64,000 nt of DNA from Pseudomonas aylmerensis (GTDB taxonomy: Bacteria > Pseudomonadota > Gammaproteobacteria > Pseudomonadales > Pseudomonadaceae). The notes below the pieces were generated by a model, which had not been told where the DNA came from, made no database searches, and saw only the letters and a list, made by a program, of their open reading frames with translations. Numbering within the stretch: position 1 is the first letter of the stretch; the number at the start of each line of letters is the position of its first letter. A program made the position numbers and the translations under genes. This document shows, one piece after another, positions 24,344-33,765 of the stretch. The DNA is taken from contig NZ_MAUE01000028.1 in assembly GCF_001702265.1 (NCBI RefSeq), positions 95,504 through 159,503 on the forward strand, written 5' to 3'.

Positions 24344-25186
24344 CTATTTGCTATCGAGGAAGCCCAGCAGCGCTGCATTGAACAACGCCGGGTCCTGCAG
24401 GAAGGCAAAGTGGCTGGTGTTCGGCAGGATCAGCAGGCCGGCCCCTGGGATGGTGGCCGCCATGTACTCGGTGTGCTCGCGCTTGATCGCTTCGTCATGG
24501 TCGCCGTCGGCAATCAGGATTGGCGTCTTGATGCTCGCCAGCTGGGCGTCGGTCCAGTTCGGTTGGCTGGCCCACATATGGCTGATCTGCTCGACGAATG
24601 CATCGTACTCTTTAGGCGTCGGCGACAGCTTGGCGTACTCCTTGCCGGCGCGTTCGATGAAGGCGGCGAAGGTCGGGTTTTTCTCTACGCCGTCCTTGAC
24701 CCCGGCGGTCTGGGTGTTGGCGGCGAACGCGAACACCTTGCCGATCCGGTCCGGGTGACGCAGGGCCAGGTCGATACCAATGATGGCGCCGTCGCTCCAG
24801 CCGACAATATCGGCACGCGGGATCTTCAGGCTGTCGAGCACGGCCACCACGTCATCGGCCATCAGGTCGTAGCCGTAGGGTTTATCGTCCCGCGAGCTGC
24901 GCCCGTGGCCACGGCTGTCGAGGCTGATCACCGTGTGCTTGGCCGCCAGTGCCTTGACCTGGTTGCCCCAATAATCGGAGTTGGACAGCCCACCGTGCAG
25001 CAGCACCACCGGCGATCCGTGCCCGGTGCGGGTGTAGTAGACCTTGATGCCGTTGACGGCGGCGTAGCCGGTTTTGGCGCCGGCCACCGGGGCCGGCGTC
25101 GGCGGCAGGGTTTCCCAGCGTTCAGCGGCCTGGACCGCAGAGAAAGACAGCAACAGGCAGGCAGTTGCCAGCAGGCGACGTGACAT
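24344..25186 (-). CDS. Exported alpha/beta hydrolase
   Basis: A 280-residue serine hydrolase with a signal peptide of about 20 residues (MSRRLLATACLLLSFSAVQA). The oxyanion HG is in VVLLHGGLSNS, the nucleophile elbow is GWSDG, an Asp is expected near ILIADGDHDE, and the catalytic His is in NTSHFAF. It would act in the periplasm or outside. The substrate is not predictable; relatives include esterases, lactonases and epoxide-hydrolase-like enzymes. Confidence 0.85.
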   Translation of the reverse strand: MSRRLLATACLLLSFSAVQAAERWETLPPTPAPVAGAKTGYAAVNGIKVYYTRTGHGSPVVLLHGGLSNSDYWGNQVKALAAKHTVISLDSRGHGRSSRDDKPYGYDLMADDVVAVLDSLKIPRADIVGWSDGAIIGIDLALRHPDRIGKVFAFAANTQTAGVKDGVEKNPTFAAFIERAGKEYAKLSPTPKEYDAFVEQISHMWASQPNWTDAQLASIKTPILIADGDHDEAIKREHTEYMAATIPGAGLLILPNTSHFAFLQDPALFNAALLGFLDSK

Positions 25187-25501
25187 GGCGATTCCTTTGA
25201 TTGCAGTGAGTAGGCGCTGAACTCTAGCACCGGCCCAGGCCTGGGAAATACGCATTTTTGCCTATTGAGATCGGCATTCTGAAAGAAAAAAATGCAGTTA
25301 TATCAATGGAATAAAAGCGTCTAAAGCGCCCGGGCCAGAACGGTTTCGCCGCCGTTGTCTGTCTCGCGCCATGAGCGGTGCGAGGCCGACTCCAGGGGCG
25401 CACACAAAATACTTCGACAAGGGTCATTTTGTTCAATACCCCGCGTGCCTTGCCCTTTACCGTGGCTCCATCGTCATCTGCCCGAATAAAAAGGAACTGC
25501 A

Positions 25502-26089
25502 ATGAGCTTGATCATTTCCATGGCCGCCTTCGCACTGGCCACCTCGATCACACCCGGACCGGTCAATGTGGTGGCCCTGAGTTCAGGCGCGCGCTTCGGT
25601 TTTGTCGCCAGCCAGAAACACGTGTTCGGCGCCGCCGTCGGCTTCACCTTGTTGCTGGTGTTGATTGGCCTGGGGCTGCATGAAGTGCTGGTGCGCTGGC
25701 CGCTCCTGACGCAGTTGATCCAGTGGGGCGGGGTGGCCTTCTTGCTCTACATGGCCTGGAAACTCGCGGTGGACGATGGCCGCCTGGACGCGGACAGCAG
25801 CGCGACGGCGCCGTCGATGCTCTACGGCGCGATCATGCAATGGCTCAACCCCAAGGCCTGGCTGGCCTGCGTGGCGGGCATGGGCCTGTTTGTGGCGGAC
25901 GGCGATGCTCGGCAGGTCTGGCTGTTTGCCGGCCTTTACCTGGTGATCTGCTACCTGTCGGTGGCGTGCTGGGCCTATGCCGGCACGTTCCTGCGCCGCT
26001 ACCTGGGCAACCCCCAGGGTGTGCGTGTATTCAACCGCTCGATGGCCGCGTTGCTGGTGGCCAGTGTGGGTTATTTGCTGATGGCTTGA
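25502..26089 (+). CDS. LysE-family amino acid / metabolite exporter
   Basis: Inner-membrane exporter of 195 residues with about six membrane segments. The family start signature TSITPGPVNVVALSSGARFG lies at about residues 15-34. LysE/RhtB proteins export amino acids such as lysine, arginine, threonine or homoserine lactone. The gene stands alone, with 246 bp of non-coding DNA upstream in which nothing was recognised. It converges on the AraC gene with a 59-bp overlap, and the AraC protein may control it. Confidence 0.85.
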   Translation: MSLIISMAAFALATSITPGPVNVVALSSGARFGFVASQKHVFGAAVGFTLLLVLIGLGLHEVLVRWPLLTQLIQWGGVAFLLYMAWKLAVDDGRLDADSSATAPSMLYGAIMQWLNPKAWLACVAGMGLFVADGDARQVWLFAGLYLVICYLSVACWAYAGTFLRRYLGNPQGVRVFNRSMAALLVASVGYLLMA

Positions 26090-26924
26090 GGACGTCGCGG
26101 TACTGCCCCGGCGTGGCCGCGAAATGCTGCTTGAAGGCGCGCTGGAAATGCGCCTGGTCGGCAAAGCCTGCGGCCAGGGCGACATCGGCGATCAGCTTGC
26201 CGTTGCGCAGTTGGGTGCGTGCAAACTGGATGCGCCGGTTGACCAGGAAGGCATGCGGGGTCAGCCCGTAATACTGTTTGAAGGCGCGGATCAGGTACGA
26301 CGGCGACAGCTCGGCGGCCAGGCAGATGTCCTCCAGCTTCAGGGCCTGGGTGCAGTGTTCGCGGATGTAGTCGGCGGCCCGTTCCAGCTTGTGGTTGACC
26401 TCGCGCATCGGGGCGGGTGAAGGGTTCAGGCGTTGCTGCACTTCGCTGAAATAACTCACCAGCGCGCTTTGCTTTTGCAGGTGTTCGGCCTGCTCATCCA
26501 CCAACGTCCGGTATAGCTCCAGCAAGCCCTCGTACAGCACCGGATCGCGCGTGTAGGGCGTACTGAATGGCCGGTAACCCTGGTCGGTGCTGAACCCCAG
26601 TTGGTACTGCAGGTCGGTCAGCCAGGGCGTGTCGATGTACAGCATCTTGTAGGACCATCGCTCGTTGTCGATGGGATTGCAGGCGTGCACATCGCCGGGG
26701 TTCATCAACACCACCGTGCCGGCGCTGATCTCGAACGTCTCTGCACCGTAGTGGTAATAACTGCGCCCCGTGGTGACCACCCCGATGGAGAAGTGCTCGT
26801 GGGCATGGCGCGTGTAGGTGACCTTGCGCCCATCGGCGATGGTGCGCGCTTCGATGAACGGCAAGCGCTCGTCGCGCCAGAAGCGCGGCGAGTGCGAAGG
26901 GTGAGCAAGGCTGTCCAGCGACAT
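26031..26924 (-). CDS. AraC-family transcriptional regulator
   Basis: A 297-residue regulator. The N-terminal cupin (about 30-110, HAHEHFSIGVVTTG) binds the effector. The C-terminal double helix-turn-helix occupies about 180-280, with AELSPSYLIRAFKQYYGLTPHAF and the second helix region around AALAAGFADQAHFQRAFK. The last 20 or so residues (after YRDVLKP) are Pro-rich, extend beyond the usual family end and are encoded opposite the LysE 3' end. The 59-bp overlap may therefore result from a lost stop codon. Confidence 0.87.
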   Translation of the reverse strand: MSLDSLAHPSHSPRFWRDERLPFIEARTIADGRKVTYTRHAHEHFSIGVVTTGRSYYHYGAETFEISAGTVVLMNPGDVHACNPIDNERWSYKMLYIDTPWLTDLQYQLGFSTDQGYRPFSTPYTRDPVLYEGLLELYRTLVDEQAEHLQKQSALVSYFSEVQQRLNPSPAPMREVNHKLERAADYIREHCTQALKLEDICLAAELSPSYLIRAFKQYYGLTPHAFLVNRRIQFARTQLRNGKLIADVALAAGFADQAHFQRAFKQHFAATPGQYRDVLKPSANNPHWPPATRPSSG

Positions 26925-26987
26925 GGCGGCAGTTCCATCCCTTGAGCGAGTGAAGGGATGATTGCACAGACCGCCCGGGGCGTCAGC

Positions 26988-29450
26988 CTAGAAATCCCAC
27001 TTGGTCGCCAGCTGCAGGCTGCGCGGTTCGCCGTAGAAGCCGGTGCCGAAGTTGCCCAGGCCCGTGTAGTACTTCTTGTCGAAGAGGTTCTTCACGTTCA
27101 GCGTGGTGCTCAGGTGGTCGTTGAAGCGATAGCGTACCATCAGGTCGACCAGGTAGTAGCTATCCTGGGTGATGCGCGAGTCGTGGCCGAAGTTGACCGT
27201 GTCATTCGGGTCCGGCTGGAACACCTTGCCGAAGAACTCACTCTGCCAGTTCACACCGCCGCCCACGGTGATGTTGTCCAGGGCGCCCGGCAGGCGATAG
27301 GCGCTGAACAGCCGTACGACTTGTTGCGGCGTGGTGGTCTGCAGCACCGAGCTGTAGACGTAGCCGTCATTGGCATCGCGGGTGTGCTGGTAGGTGTAGC
27401 CGGCGGAGATGTTCCAGCCGTCCAGCACTTCACCCGACAGCTCGGCCTCGAAGCCTTTGGTGGTGGCGCCGGCGATGGGGCGGTAGATCGAGTCGCTCTC
27501 GAAACCCGAGACGTACTCGGCCACGTTGTCCTGTTCGATGCGGAACGCGGCGAAGCTGGCATTCAGGCGGCCGCCGTAGAACGCTGCCTTGAGCCCCGCT
27601 TCATAGGTCTGGCCTTCGACCGGGTCGAGCAGCTTGCGGTCGGCATCCTTGCTGGTTTGCGGGCGATAGATCTGGGTATAGCTGGTGTAGACCGACCAGG
27701 TGTCGTTCAGGTCATAGACGACCCCGGCATAGGGCGTGACCACGCCACTCTGGTGGTAGGTGGCGCGGTTGTCGGCCTGGGCGGGGTCGAAGAAGTCGGT
27801 GGTGTCGGTGCCGCTGAAATTGCTCACGCGCGCGCCGAGAATCACTGCCAGGTCATCGGTCGGTTTCAGGCGAGTGGCCAGGTAGGCGCCGGTCTGGCGT
27901 TGCACGATATCGTTCTGGCCGCTGCGTGGGATGTCGGGCTTGGCGTATTCGCCGTGCCAGTCAAAGATGCTGCCGCCAACGGGTGGGTAGATCGAACCGT
28001 ATACCGGCACGTCCTGTTTCGAGCGGGTGGCCATGAAGCCCATGATCAACTCGTGCTCGCGGCCGAACAGGCTGAACGGCCCGCTGAGGTTGACGTCCAG
28101 GGTGTTCTGCACCTGGTCGCCCTTGTACTTGCCCATGAACATGTACATGCCTTCGCCGCTGACCGGGTCGGGGTTGCCACCACTCGCGGAGGCGAGCAGG
28201 GTGTCGTGCTGGCTGCGCTTGCGGTCGAGGCTGACTTTGAGCGACCAGTCATTGGCGAGCTTCTGCTGCACCGAGGCGAAGATCGTCTGGTTCTGGAAGT
28301 CGCGACGGCTCCAGTCGGCGGCCGGGTTGAACGATCGCGAGAAGTTCGTGCGCGAGCCGTCGCTGAAGTACATCGGGAAACCGGTCCAGCTGGCGCCGCG
28401 CGAGCGGGTGTCCTGCTGGTCGATACCGAAGGTCAGCAGGGTGTCGGGGGTGAGATCCGCTTCGAGGATGCCGTAGGCGATGTCCTTGGTGTTCTGGTAG
28501 TGGTCCAGGTAGGACTGGCGATCCTGGTACACGCCGACAAAGCGCCCGCGCACATTGTCAGACTCGGTCAGGGGGCCGGAGATGTCGCCTTCGGTGCGGT
28601 AATTGTCCCAGGAGCCGAAGGTCTGGGTGACCGACGCCTTGAAGTCGCGGGTGGGTTTTTTGCGGATCAGGTTGACCGTGGCCGAGGGGTCGCCGGAACC
28701 GCTCAACAGGCCCGCCGACCCCTTGATGATTTCCAGGTGGTCGTACACCGCCATGTCGGTACTGGTGGTGCCGTAGTCGTACACGCCGTCATAGGTGGAG
28801 TAGACGCCGTCGTACTGGAAATTGGTGATCGGCAAGCCCCGGCTGGAGAACTCCCAGCGCTCGCTGTCGTAGTTCTGCACACTGACGCCCGGGGCGCGGC
28901 GCAGGGTGTCGGCGATGTTGTTGGAACCCTGGTCATCCATCTGCTGGCGGGTGATCACGGTGACCGACTGCGGGGTTTCGCGCATCGACAGCGGCAGGCC
29001 GGTGGCCGACGCCATGGAGCCTGTGGTGTAGGCGTGGGTGTCTTCGGTGGTGGCGCCCAGGTCCTGGCCGGAAATGGTGGTGGCGCCCAGCTCCAGGGCG
29101 CCCGTGTTGGCCGGGATCGGTTCGAGTACGTAGCCGTTGTTGCCTTGGGGCAGGGCTTGCAGGCCGCTGCCCTGCAACAGGCGCTGCAAGCCGCTGGCCG
29201 CGGTGTAGTTGCCATTCAGGCCTGGGCTGGTTTTACCTGCGGCGAGGCTGTTGTGCCCGGCGATGAAAATACCCGACTGCTCGGCAAAGCTGTTCAGCAC
29301 ATTGACCAGGGAGCCGGCGGCAATACGGTAGCTGCGCGCGGCTTCCTGGGTCGATGGTGTTTCGGCGGCGTGCAGCGTCGGTGCGCCGAGGCAAAACAGC
29401 GAGGTGGCCAACGCCAGTGGGCGCAGCGCGAAGCGAGCAGGTTGCGGCAT
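26988..29450 (-). CDS. TonB-dependent ferric-siderophore receptor with signalling domain
   Basis: An 820-residue outer-membrane receptor of the FpvA/FoxA type. The signal peptide ends about residue 28 (APTLHA). A STN signalling domain follows (about 40-92, SYRIAAGSLVNVLNSFAEQ), then the plug (ETPQSVTVITRQQMDDQG) and a 22-strand barrel ending in WDF. The STN domain contacts the FecR protein encoded just upstream, so ligand capture would activate the FecI sigma factor and raise receptor expression. No siderophore synthesis genes are nearby, so it may take up a siderophore made by others. The ATG at 29450 is preferred; the frame is open 27 codons further. Confidence 0.92.
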   Translation of the reverse strand: MPQPARFALRPLALATSLFCLGAPTLHAAETPSTQEAARSYRIAAGSLVNVLNSFAEQSGIFIAGHNSLAAGKTSPGLNGNYTAASGLQRLLQGSGLQALPQGNNGYVLEPIPANTGALELGATTISGQDLGATTEDTHAYTTGSMASATGLPLSMRETPQSVTVITRQQMDDQGSNNIADTLRRAPGVSVQNYDSERWEFSSRGLPITNFQYDGVYSTYDGVYDYGTTSTDMAVYDHLEIIKGSAGLLSGSGDPSATVNLIRKKPTRDFKASVTQTFGSWDNYRTEGDISGPLTESDNVRGRFVGVYQDRQSYLDHYQNTKDIAYGILEADLTPDTLLTFGIDQQDTRSRGASWTGFPMYFSDGSRTNFSRSFNPAADWSRRDFQNQTIFASVQQKLANDWSLKVSLDRKRSQHDTLLASASGGNPDPVSGEGMYMFMGKYKGDQVQNTLDVNLSGPFSLFGREHELIMGFMATRSKQDVPVYGSIYPPVGGSIFDWHGEYAKPDIPRSGQNDIVQRQTGAYLATRLKPTDDLAVILGARVSNFSGTDTTDFFDPAQADNRATYHQSGVVTPYAGVVYDLNDTWSVYTSYTQIYRPQTSKDADRKLLDPVEGQTYEAGLKAAFYGGRLNASFAAFRIEQDNVAEYVSGFESDSIYRPIAGATTKGFEAELSGEVLDGWNISAGYTYQHTRDANDGYVYSSVLQTTTPQQVVRLFSAYRLPGALDNITVGGGVNWQSEFFGKVFQPDPNDTVNFGHDSRITQDSYYLVDLMVRYRFNDHLSTTLNVKNLFDKKYYTGLGNFGTGFYGEPRSLQLATKWDF

Positions 29451-29549
29451 GAATGTTTCCCTTTGGATCAAATCGATCGGCGAATTGAAAGCGTCTGCAG
29501 GGTTAACCGAACGAGTTTTGAAAAAGGGCACTGGCGGTTGAAGATTTTT

Positions 29550-30500
29550 TTACTGGGGGCTGACGGTGACCCACCACGGCAGCAACCGGTCGACGCGAAT
29601 CGGCAACGCGGCTTGCAGCAGGCGCAGGGCGTGGTCGCTGTCCTTGAGCGGGAATGAACCCATCACCGGCAACTGCGCCACGGCCGGGTCGCAACCCAGG
29701 TGGCCGGGACGATAACGGTTGAGCTCGGCGACCAACTCGCCCAGCGCCAGGTTGTCGGCCAGCAGCACGCCACGGCTCCAGGCCTCACGGGCGGGAGAGG
29801 CCGGGGCGGTCGGATCGAAACCGTTGCGGGTGAACCTGACCTGCTGGCCTGCCTCGATGATGCGCACCTGCTGGTTGAGGGTGCTGACCTGCACCCGGCC
29901 TTCGAACACGTTGAGTTGGGTATGCTCGTCGCCCTGCAGCACGCTGAAGCGGGTGCCCAGCGCCTGCAGTCGGCCGTATTCGGTGTCCACCAGGAACGGG
30001 CGGCTGGCGTCCTTGGCCGTGTCGATCAGCACTTCCCCAAAGCGCAGGCGCAGCAAGCGTTGCGTTGTATCGAAGCGCACATCCAGCGCGCTCAGGGCGT
30101 TAAGCCATACATGGCTGCCATCGGCCAGCAAGGCGTCGCGGGTTTCGCCGCTGGCAGTGGCATAGTCGGCGCTCCAGCCGCCCACCAGCCGGGGCAGGGC
30201 GGTGTTGCGCCAGGTGCCCCAGGCCAGCGTCGAACCGGCGCACAGCACCAGCAAGGTCTTGAGGGTCTGGCGCCGTGAACTGCGCAGTGCACGGCCGGCG
30301 CCCTGGGAATGCTCCATCAACGGTGCGAAGCGCTGGCTGACGCGCTCCACATAGTGCCAGGCCGCCAGGTGCTCGGGGTTCTGCATCAACCAGGATTGCC
30401 AGCGTTGCTGCTCCTGGGCGCCGCTCGGGTCCTGCAGGCGCACGTACCACTGCGCGGCCTGTTCCAGGCTCGCGTGGCTGAGTTTGCCGGTGGGGCTCAT
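29550..30500 (-). CDS. FecR-family anti-sigma regulator
   Basis: A 316-residue inner-membrane regulator of iron signalling. The cytoplasmic N-terminus (about 1-85) holds the Trp-rich FecR_N pattern (AAQWYVRL, QRWQSWLMQNPEHLAAWHYVE), followed by a membrane segment at about 85-103. The periplasmic FecR domain has the GETRDALLADGSHVWLNALSALD signature, and the C-terminal part binds the receptor STN domain. It overlaps the sigma-factor gene by ATGA and precedes the receptor gene by 99 bp. Confidence 0.9.
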   Translation of the reverse strand: MSPTGKLSHASLEQAAQWYVRLQDPSGAQEQQRWQSWLMQNPEHLAAWHYVERVSQRFAPLMEHSQGAGRALRSSRRQTLKTLLVLCAGSTLAWGTWRNTALPRLVGGWSADYATASGETRDALLADGSHVWLNALSALDVRFDTTQRLLRLRFGEVLIDTAKDASRPFLVDTEYGRLQALGTRFSVLQGDEHTQLNVFEGRVQVSTLNQQVRIIEAGQQVRFTRNGFDPTAPASPAREAWSRGVLLADNLALGELVAELNRYRPGHLGCDPAVAQLPVMGSFPLKDSDHALRLLQAALPIRVDRLLPWWVTVSPQ

Positions 30501-31018
30501 TGCACCAGCATCCCGTCGAGCTCGGCTTCGAGGATCGCGCAATGCAGCAAGGCCTGGGCCATGTACTTCTTGACCATGCGCTCGCACACGCCCAACTGTT
30601 GCGCGATCTGTTTGTAGGTCAGGCCATGCAGTTGCGCGAGCAGGAAGGCTTGGCTGACCTTTTTCGGCAGGCGGGCGAGCATGGCATCCACTTCGTAGAG
30701 GGTCTCGACGATGATGGCGCGCTGTTCCGGCGATGGCTGCGTCGCCTCCGGGCACAGCGCCAGGCTGTCGAGCCAGGCTTTCTCCAGCTGGCGACGACGC
30801 CAATGGTCGATGCACAACCCGCGGGCAATGGTGGCCAGGTAAGAGCGCTGGCGCACGTGATCGGTCTCGGCGGGGGGCCGGCTGAGGATGCGGATAAAGG
30901 TGTCGTGAGCCAGGTCAGCGGCATCCCAGCGGTCGTTCAGGCGTCGGCGCAACAGGCCAAGCAACCAGCTGTGGTGGGAACCGTAGAGGTGGGTGAAAGA
31001 GGTCGACACAATATCCAT
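30497..31018 (-). CDS. FecI-type ECF sigma factor
   Basis: A 173-residue iron-starvation sigma factor. Region 2 is DAADLAHDTFIRIL and region 4 is LPKKVSQAFLLAQLHGLTYKQIAQQLGVCERMVKKYM. The ATG at 31018 is chosen over a TTG three codons upstream. Such genes are usually Fur-repressed, but no clear Fur box was recognised in the 123-bp gap to the yejF gene. It should drive the downstream receptor promoter when FecR is stimulated. Confidence 0.9.
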   Translation of the reverse strand: MDIVSTSFTHLYGSHHSWLLGLLRRRLNDRWDAADLAHDTFIRILSRPPAETDHVRQRSYLATIARGLCIDHWRRRQLEKAWLDSLALCPEATQPSPEQRAIIVETLYEVDAMLARLPKKVSQAFLLAQLHGLTYKQIAQQLGVCERMVKKYMAQALLHCAILEAELDGMLVQ

Positions 31019-31103
31019 CCAGCGCAAAAGAATTGGCGTAAATAAGAATTGGTCGCGATTAAAGCAAAGGGCGGGAAGGTGCGCAAATGATATTGGTTTG
31101 CTT

Positions 31104-31133
31104 CCAAGTGGGAGCGGGCTCCCACCTGGGAGT
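31104..31133. repeat. Short GTGGGAGC-type palindromic repeat
   Basis: GTGGGAGCGGGCTCCCAC, followed by CTGGGAG, is the core of the common pseudomonad interspersed palindrome. It separates the FecI gene from the end of the yej operon and can form a hairpin in either transcript. Confidence 0.6.
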
Positions 31134-31141
31134 GCAGTGCG

Positions 31142-32743
31142 TCAGGCCGGTACCAGGAAGGCAGCCTCCAGCAACTGCCGGGTGTAGGCGTGCTGCGGGT
31201 CGGCGAAAATCGCCTGGGCGTCGCCTTGTTCCACCACCTGGCCCTGCTTGACCACCATCAACTGGTGGCTCAGCGCCTTCACCACCGCCAGGTCATGGCT
31301 GATGAACAGGTAAGTCAGGTTGTACTTGGCCTGCAGGCTGCGCAGCAATTCCACCACTTGGCGCTGTACGGTGCGGTCCAGCGCCGAGGTGGGTTCGTCG
31401 AGCAGGATCAGGCGTGGCTTGAGCACCAGCGCGCGGGCAATGGCGATGCGTTGACGCTGGCCCCCGGAAAACTCGTGGGGGTAGCGATTGCGCGACGCCG
31501 GGTCGAGGCCGACCTCTTTGAGCGCGGCGATAATCGCCGCTTCCTGTTCGGCCGGTGTGCCCATCTTGTGGATGCGCAGGCCTTCGCCGACGATCTCGCT
31601 CACGCACATGCGTGGGCTGAGGCTGCCGAACGGGTCCTGGAACACCACCTGCATTTCGCGGCGCAACGGGCGTACCTGTTGCTGGCTGAGCGTGTCCAGT
31701 TGCTGGCCTTCAAAGCGGATTCCGCCCTTGCTGGCGATCAAGCGCAAGATGGCCAGGCCCAGGGTGGATTTACCCGAGCCGCTTTCACCGACGATGCCCA
31801 GCGTCTGCCCCTGCGGCAGGCTGAAGTTGATGCCGTCCACCGCCTTGACGTAATCGACGGTAGTGCGCAAAAAGCCTTTCTTGATCGGGAACCACACCTT
31901 GAGGTCATCGACCTCCAGCAACGGCGGACCGATAGCGTTGCCGGCCGGCCCGCCGCTGGGCTCGGCTGCCAGCAGTTCCTGGGTGTAGGGGTGCTGCGGC
32001 GCCTGGAACAGCGTCTCGCAATCGGCCTGTTCAACGATGCAGCCCTGTTGCATCACACACACCCGATGGGCGATGCGCCGCACCAGGTTGAGGTCGTGGC
32101 TGATCAGCAGCAAGGCCATGCCCAGGCGTGCCTGCAGCTCCTTGAGCAACTCCAGGATCTTCAACTGCACGGTGACGTCGAGGGCGGTGGTCGGCTCGTC
32201 GGCGATCAACAACTCCGGCTCGTTGGCCAGTGCCATGGCGATCATCACCCGCTGGCGCTGGCCGCCGGAGAGTTCGTGGGGCAGGGCCTTGAGGCGCTTG
32301 TGCGGCTCGGGGATGCCCACCAGCTCCAGCAGTTCCAGGGTGCGCTGGGTGGCGACCTTGCCGGTGAGGCCTTTGTGCAGGCCGAGTACCTCGTTGATCT
32401 GCTTCTCGATGTTGTGCAGCGGGTTCAGCGAGGTCATCGGCTCCTGGAAGATCATCGCGATGCGGTTGCCGCGAATGTGCCGCAGGGTTTTTTCCTTGAG
32501 CGTCAACAGGTCTTGCCCGGCGTACTCGATGGTGCCCGACGGATGCCGAGCCAGCGGGTAGGGCAGCAGGCGCAGGATCGAGTGGGCGGTCACCGATTTG
32601 CCGGAGCCGCTTTCGCCGACCAGCGCCAGGGTTTCGCCGCGCTTGATGTCGAAGCTGACGTTGTTCACCACACGGTGGTGATGCTCGCCGGTGACGAACT
32701 CGACAGAGAGGTCGCGGATTTCGATCAGATTGTCCTGATTCAT
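31142..32743 (-). CDS. yejF: ABC transporter ATP-binding protein YejF
   Basis: A 533-residue double ATPase energising the YejABEF importer, known in enterobacteria for peptides including microcin C. Two Walker A motifs are present (GESGSGKS in each half), with signatures LSGGQRQR and FSGGQRQR. The start MNQDNLIEIRDLSVEFV at 32743 has GAGG upstream and follows the yejE stop by one base. It is the last gene of the yej operon. The two halves resemble OppD and OppF. Confidence 0.92.
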   Translation of the reverse strand: MNQDNLIEIRDLSVEFVTGEHHHRVVNNVSFDIKRGETLALVGESGSGKSVTAHSILRLLPYPLARHPSGTIEYAGQDLLTLKEKTLRHIRGNRIAMIFQEPMTSLNPLHNIEKQINEVLGLHKGLTGKVATQRTLELLELVGIPEPHKRLKALPHELSGGQRQRVMIAMALANEPELLIADEPTTALDVTVQLKILELLKELQARLGMALLLISHDLNLVRRIAHRVCVMQQGCIVEQADCETLFQAPQHPYTQELLAAEPSGGPAGNAIGPPLLEVDDLKVWFPIKKGFLRTTVDYVKAVDGINFSLPQGQTLGIVGESGSGKSTLGLAILRLIASKGGIRFEGQQLDTLSQQQVRPLRREMQVVFQDPFGSLSPRMCVSEIVGEGLRIHKMGTPAEQEAAIIAALKEVGLDPASRNRYPHEFSGGQRQRIAIARALVLKPRLILLDEPTSALDRTVQRQVVELLRSLQAKYNLTYLFISHDLAVVKALSHQLMVVKQGQVVEQGDAQAIFADPQHAYTRQLLEAAFLVPA

Positions 32744-32744
32744 C

Positions 32745-33764
32745 TCATTTCCTCGGGTCGAAGGCATCGCGAGCGGACTCGCCGATAAACACCAGCAGAC
32801 TCAACATGATCGCCAGCACGGCAAACGCGCTCATGCCCAGCCACGGCGCCTGCAGGTTGGATTTGCCCTGGGCCACCAGTTCACCCAGCGACGGTGAGCC
32901 CGCCGGCAAGCCGAAGCCGAGGAAGTCCAGGGCGGTGAGGGTGCCGATGGCGCCGGTGAGAATGAATGGCATGAAGGTCATGGTCGAGACCATGGCATTG
33001 GGCAGGATGTGGCGGAACATGATCGCGCCGTTCTGCATGCCCAGTGCCCGGGCCGCGCGTACGTATTCCAGGTTGCGCCCGCGCAGGAACTCGGCGCGCA
33101 CCACGTCCACCAGGCTCATCCAGGAGAACAGCAGCATGATCCCCAGCAGCCACCAGAAGTTGGGCTGCACGAAGCTGGCGAGGATGATCAGCAGGTACAG
33201 CACCGGCAACCCGGACCAGATTTCCAGGAAGCGCTGCCCGGCCAGGTCGACCCAGCCGCCATAGAAGCCCTGCAGGGCGCCGGCGATCACGCCGATGATC
33301 GAGCTGAGCACGGTCAGCGTCAGGGCGAACAGTACCGACACACGAAAGCCATAGATCACCCGCGCGAGCACGTCACGGCCCTGGTCATCGGTACCCAGCA
33401 GGTTCACCGCGGACGGTGGCGCCGGCGCCGGTACTTTGAGGTCGTAGTTGATGCTCTGATAGCTGAACGGGATGGGCGCCCACAAGGTCCAGGCATCCTT
33501 GGCCTTGAGCAATTCCTGGATATACGGGCTCTTGTAGTTGGCTTCCAGCGGGAATTCGCCGCCGAAGGTGGTCTCCGGATAGCGCTTGAGCGCCGGGAAA
33601 TACCAGTCGCCATCGAAGTGCACGGCCAGCGGCTTGTCGTTGGCGATCAACTCCGCGCCCAGGCTCAGCACAAACAGGATCAGGAACAGCCACAGCGACC
33701 ACCAGCCGCGCTTGTTGGCCTTGAACCGCTCGAACCGGCGGCGATTGAGGGGGGATAGATTCAT
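32745..33764 (-). CDS. yejE: ABC transporter permease YejE
   Basis: A 339-residue inner-membrane permease. It has a long N-terminal periplasmic insertion between the first two membrane segments (about 40-130), typical of YejE, then the GTDDQGRDVLARVIYG motif and the BPD_transp_1 domain. It follows yejB by 1 bp and precedes yejF by 1 bp. It forms the channel with YejB. Confidence 0.92.
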   Translation of the reverse strand: MNLSPLNRRRFERFKANKRGWWSLWLFLILFVLSLGAELIANDKPLAVHFDGDWYFPALKRYPETTFGGEFPLEANYKSPYIQELLKAKDAWTLWAPIPFSYQSINYDLKVPAPAPPSAVNLLGTDDQGRDVLARVIYGFRVSVLFALTLTVLSSIIGVIAGALQGFYGGWVDLAGQRFLEIWSGLPVLYLLIILASFVQPNFWWLLGIMLLFSWMSLVDVVRAEFLRGRNLEYVRAARALGMQNGAIMFRHILPNAMVSTMTFMPFILTGAIGTLTALDFLGFGLPAGSPSLGELVAQGKSNLQAPWLGMSAFAVLAIMLSLLVFIGESARDAFDPRK

Positions 33765-33765
33765 C

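Noticed and set aside
26958..29657. Open frame of about 900 codons opposite the TonB receptor
   Set aside because: Antisense shadow with low-complexity composition; the receptor, with signal peptide, STN, plug and barrel, is clearly the real gene.
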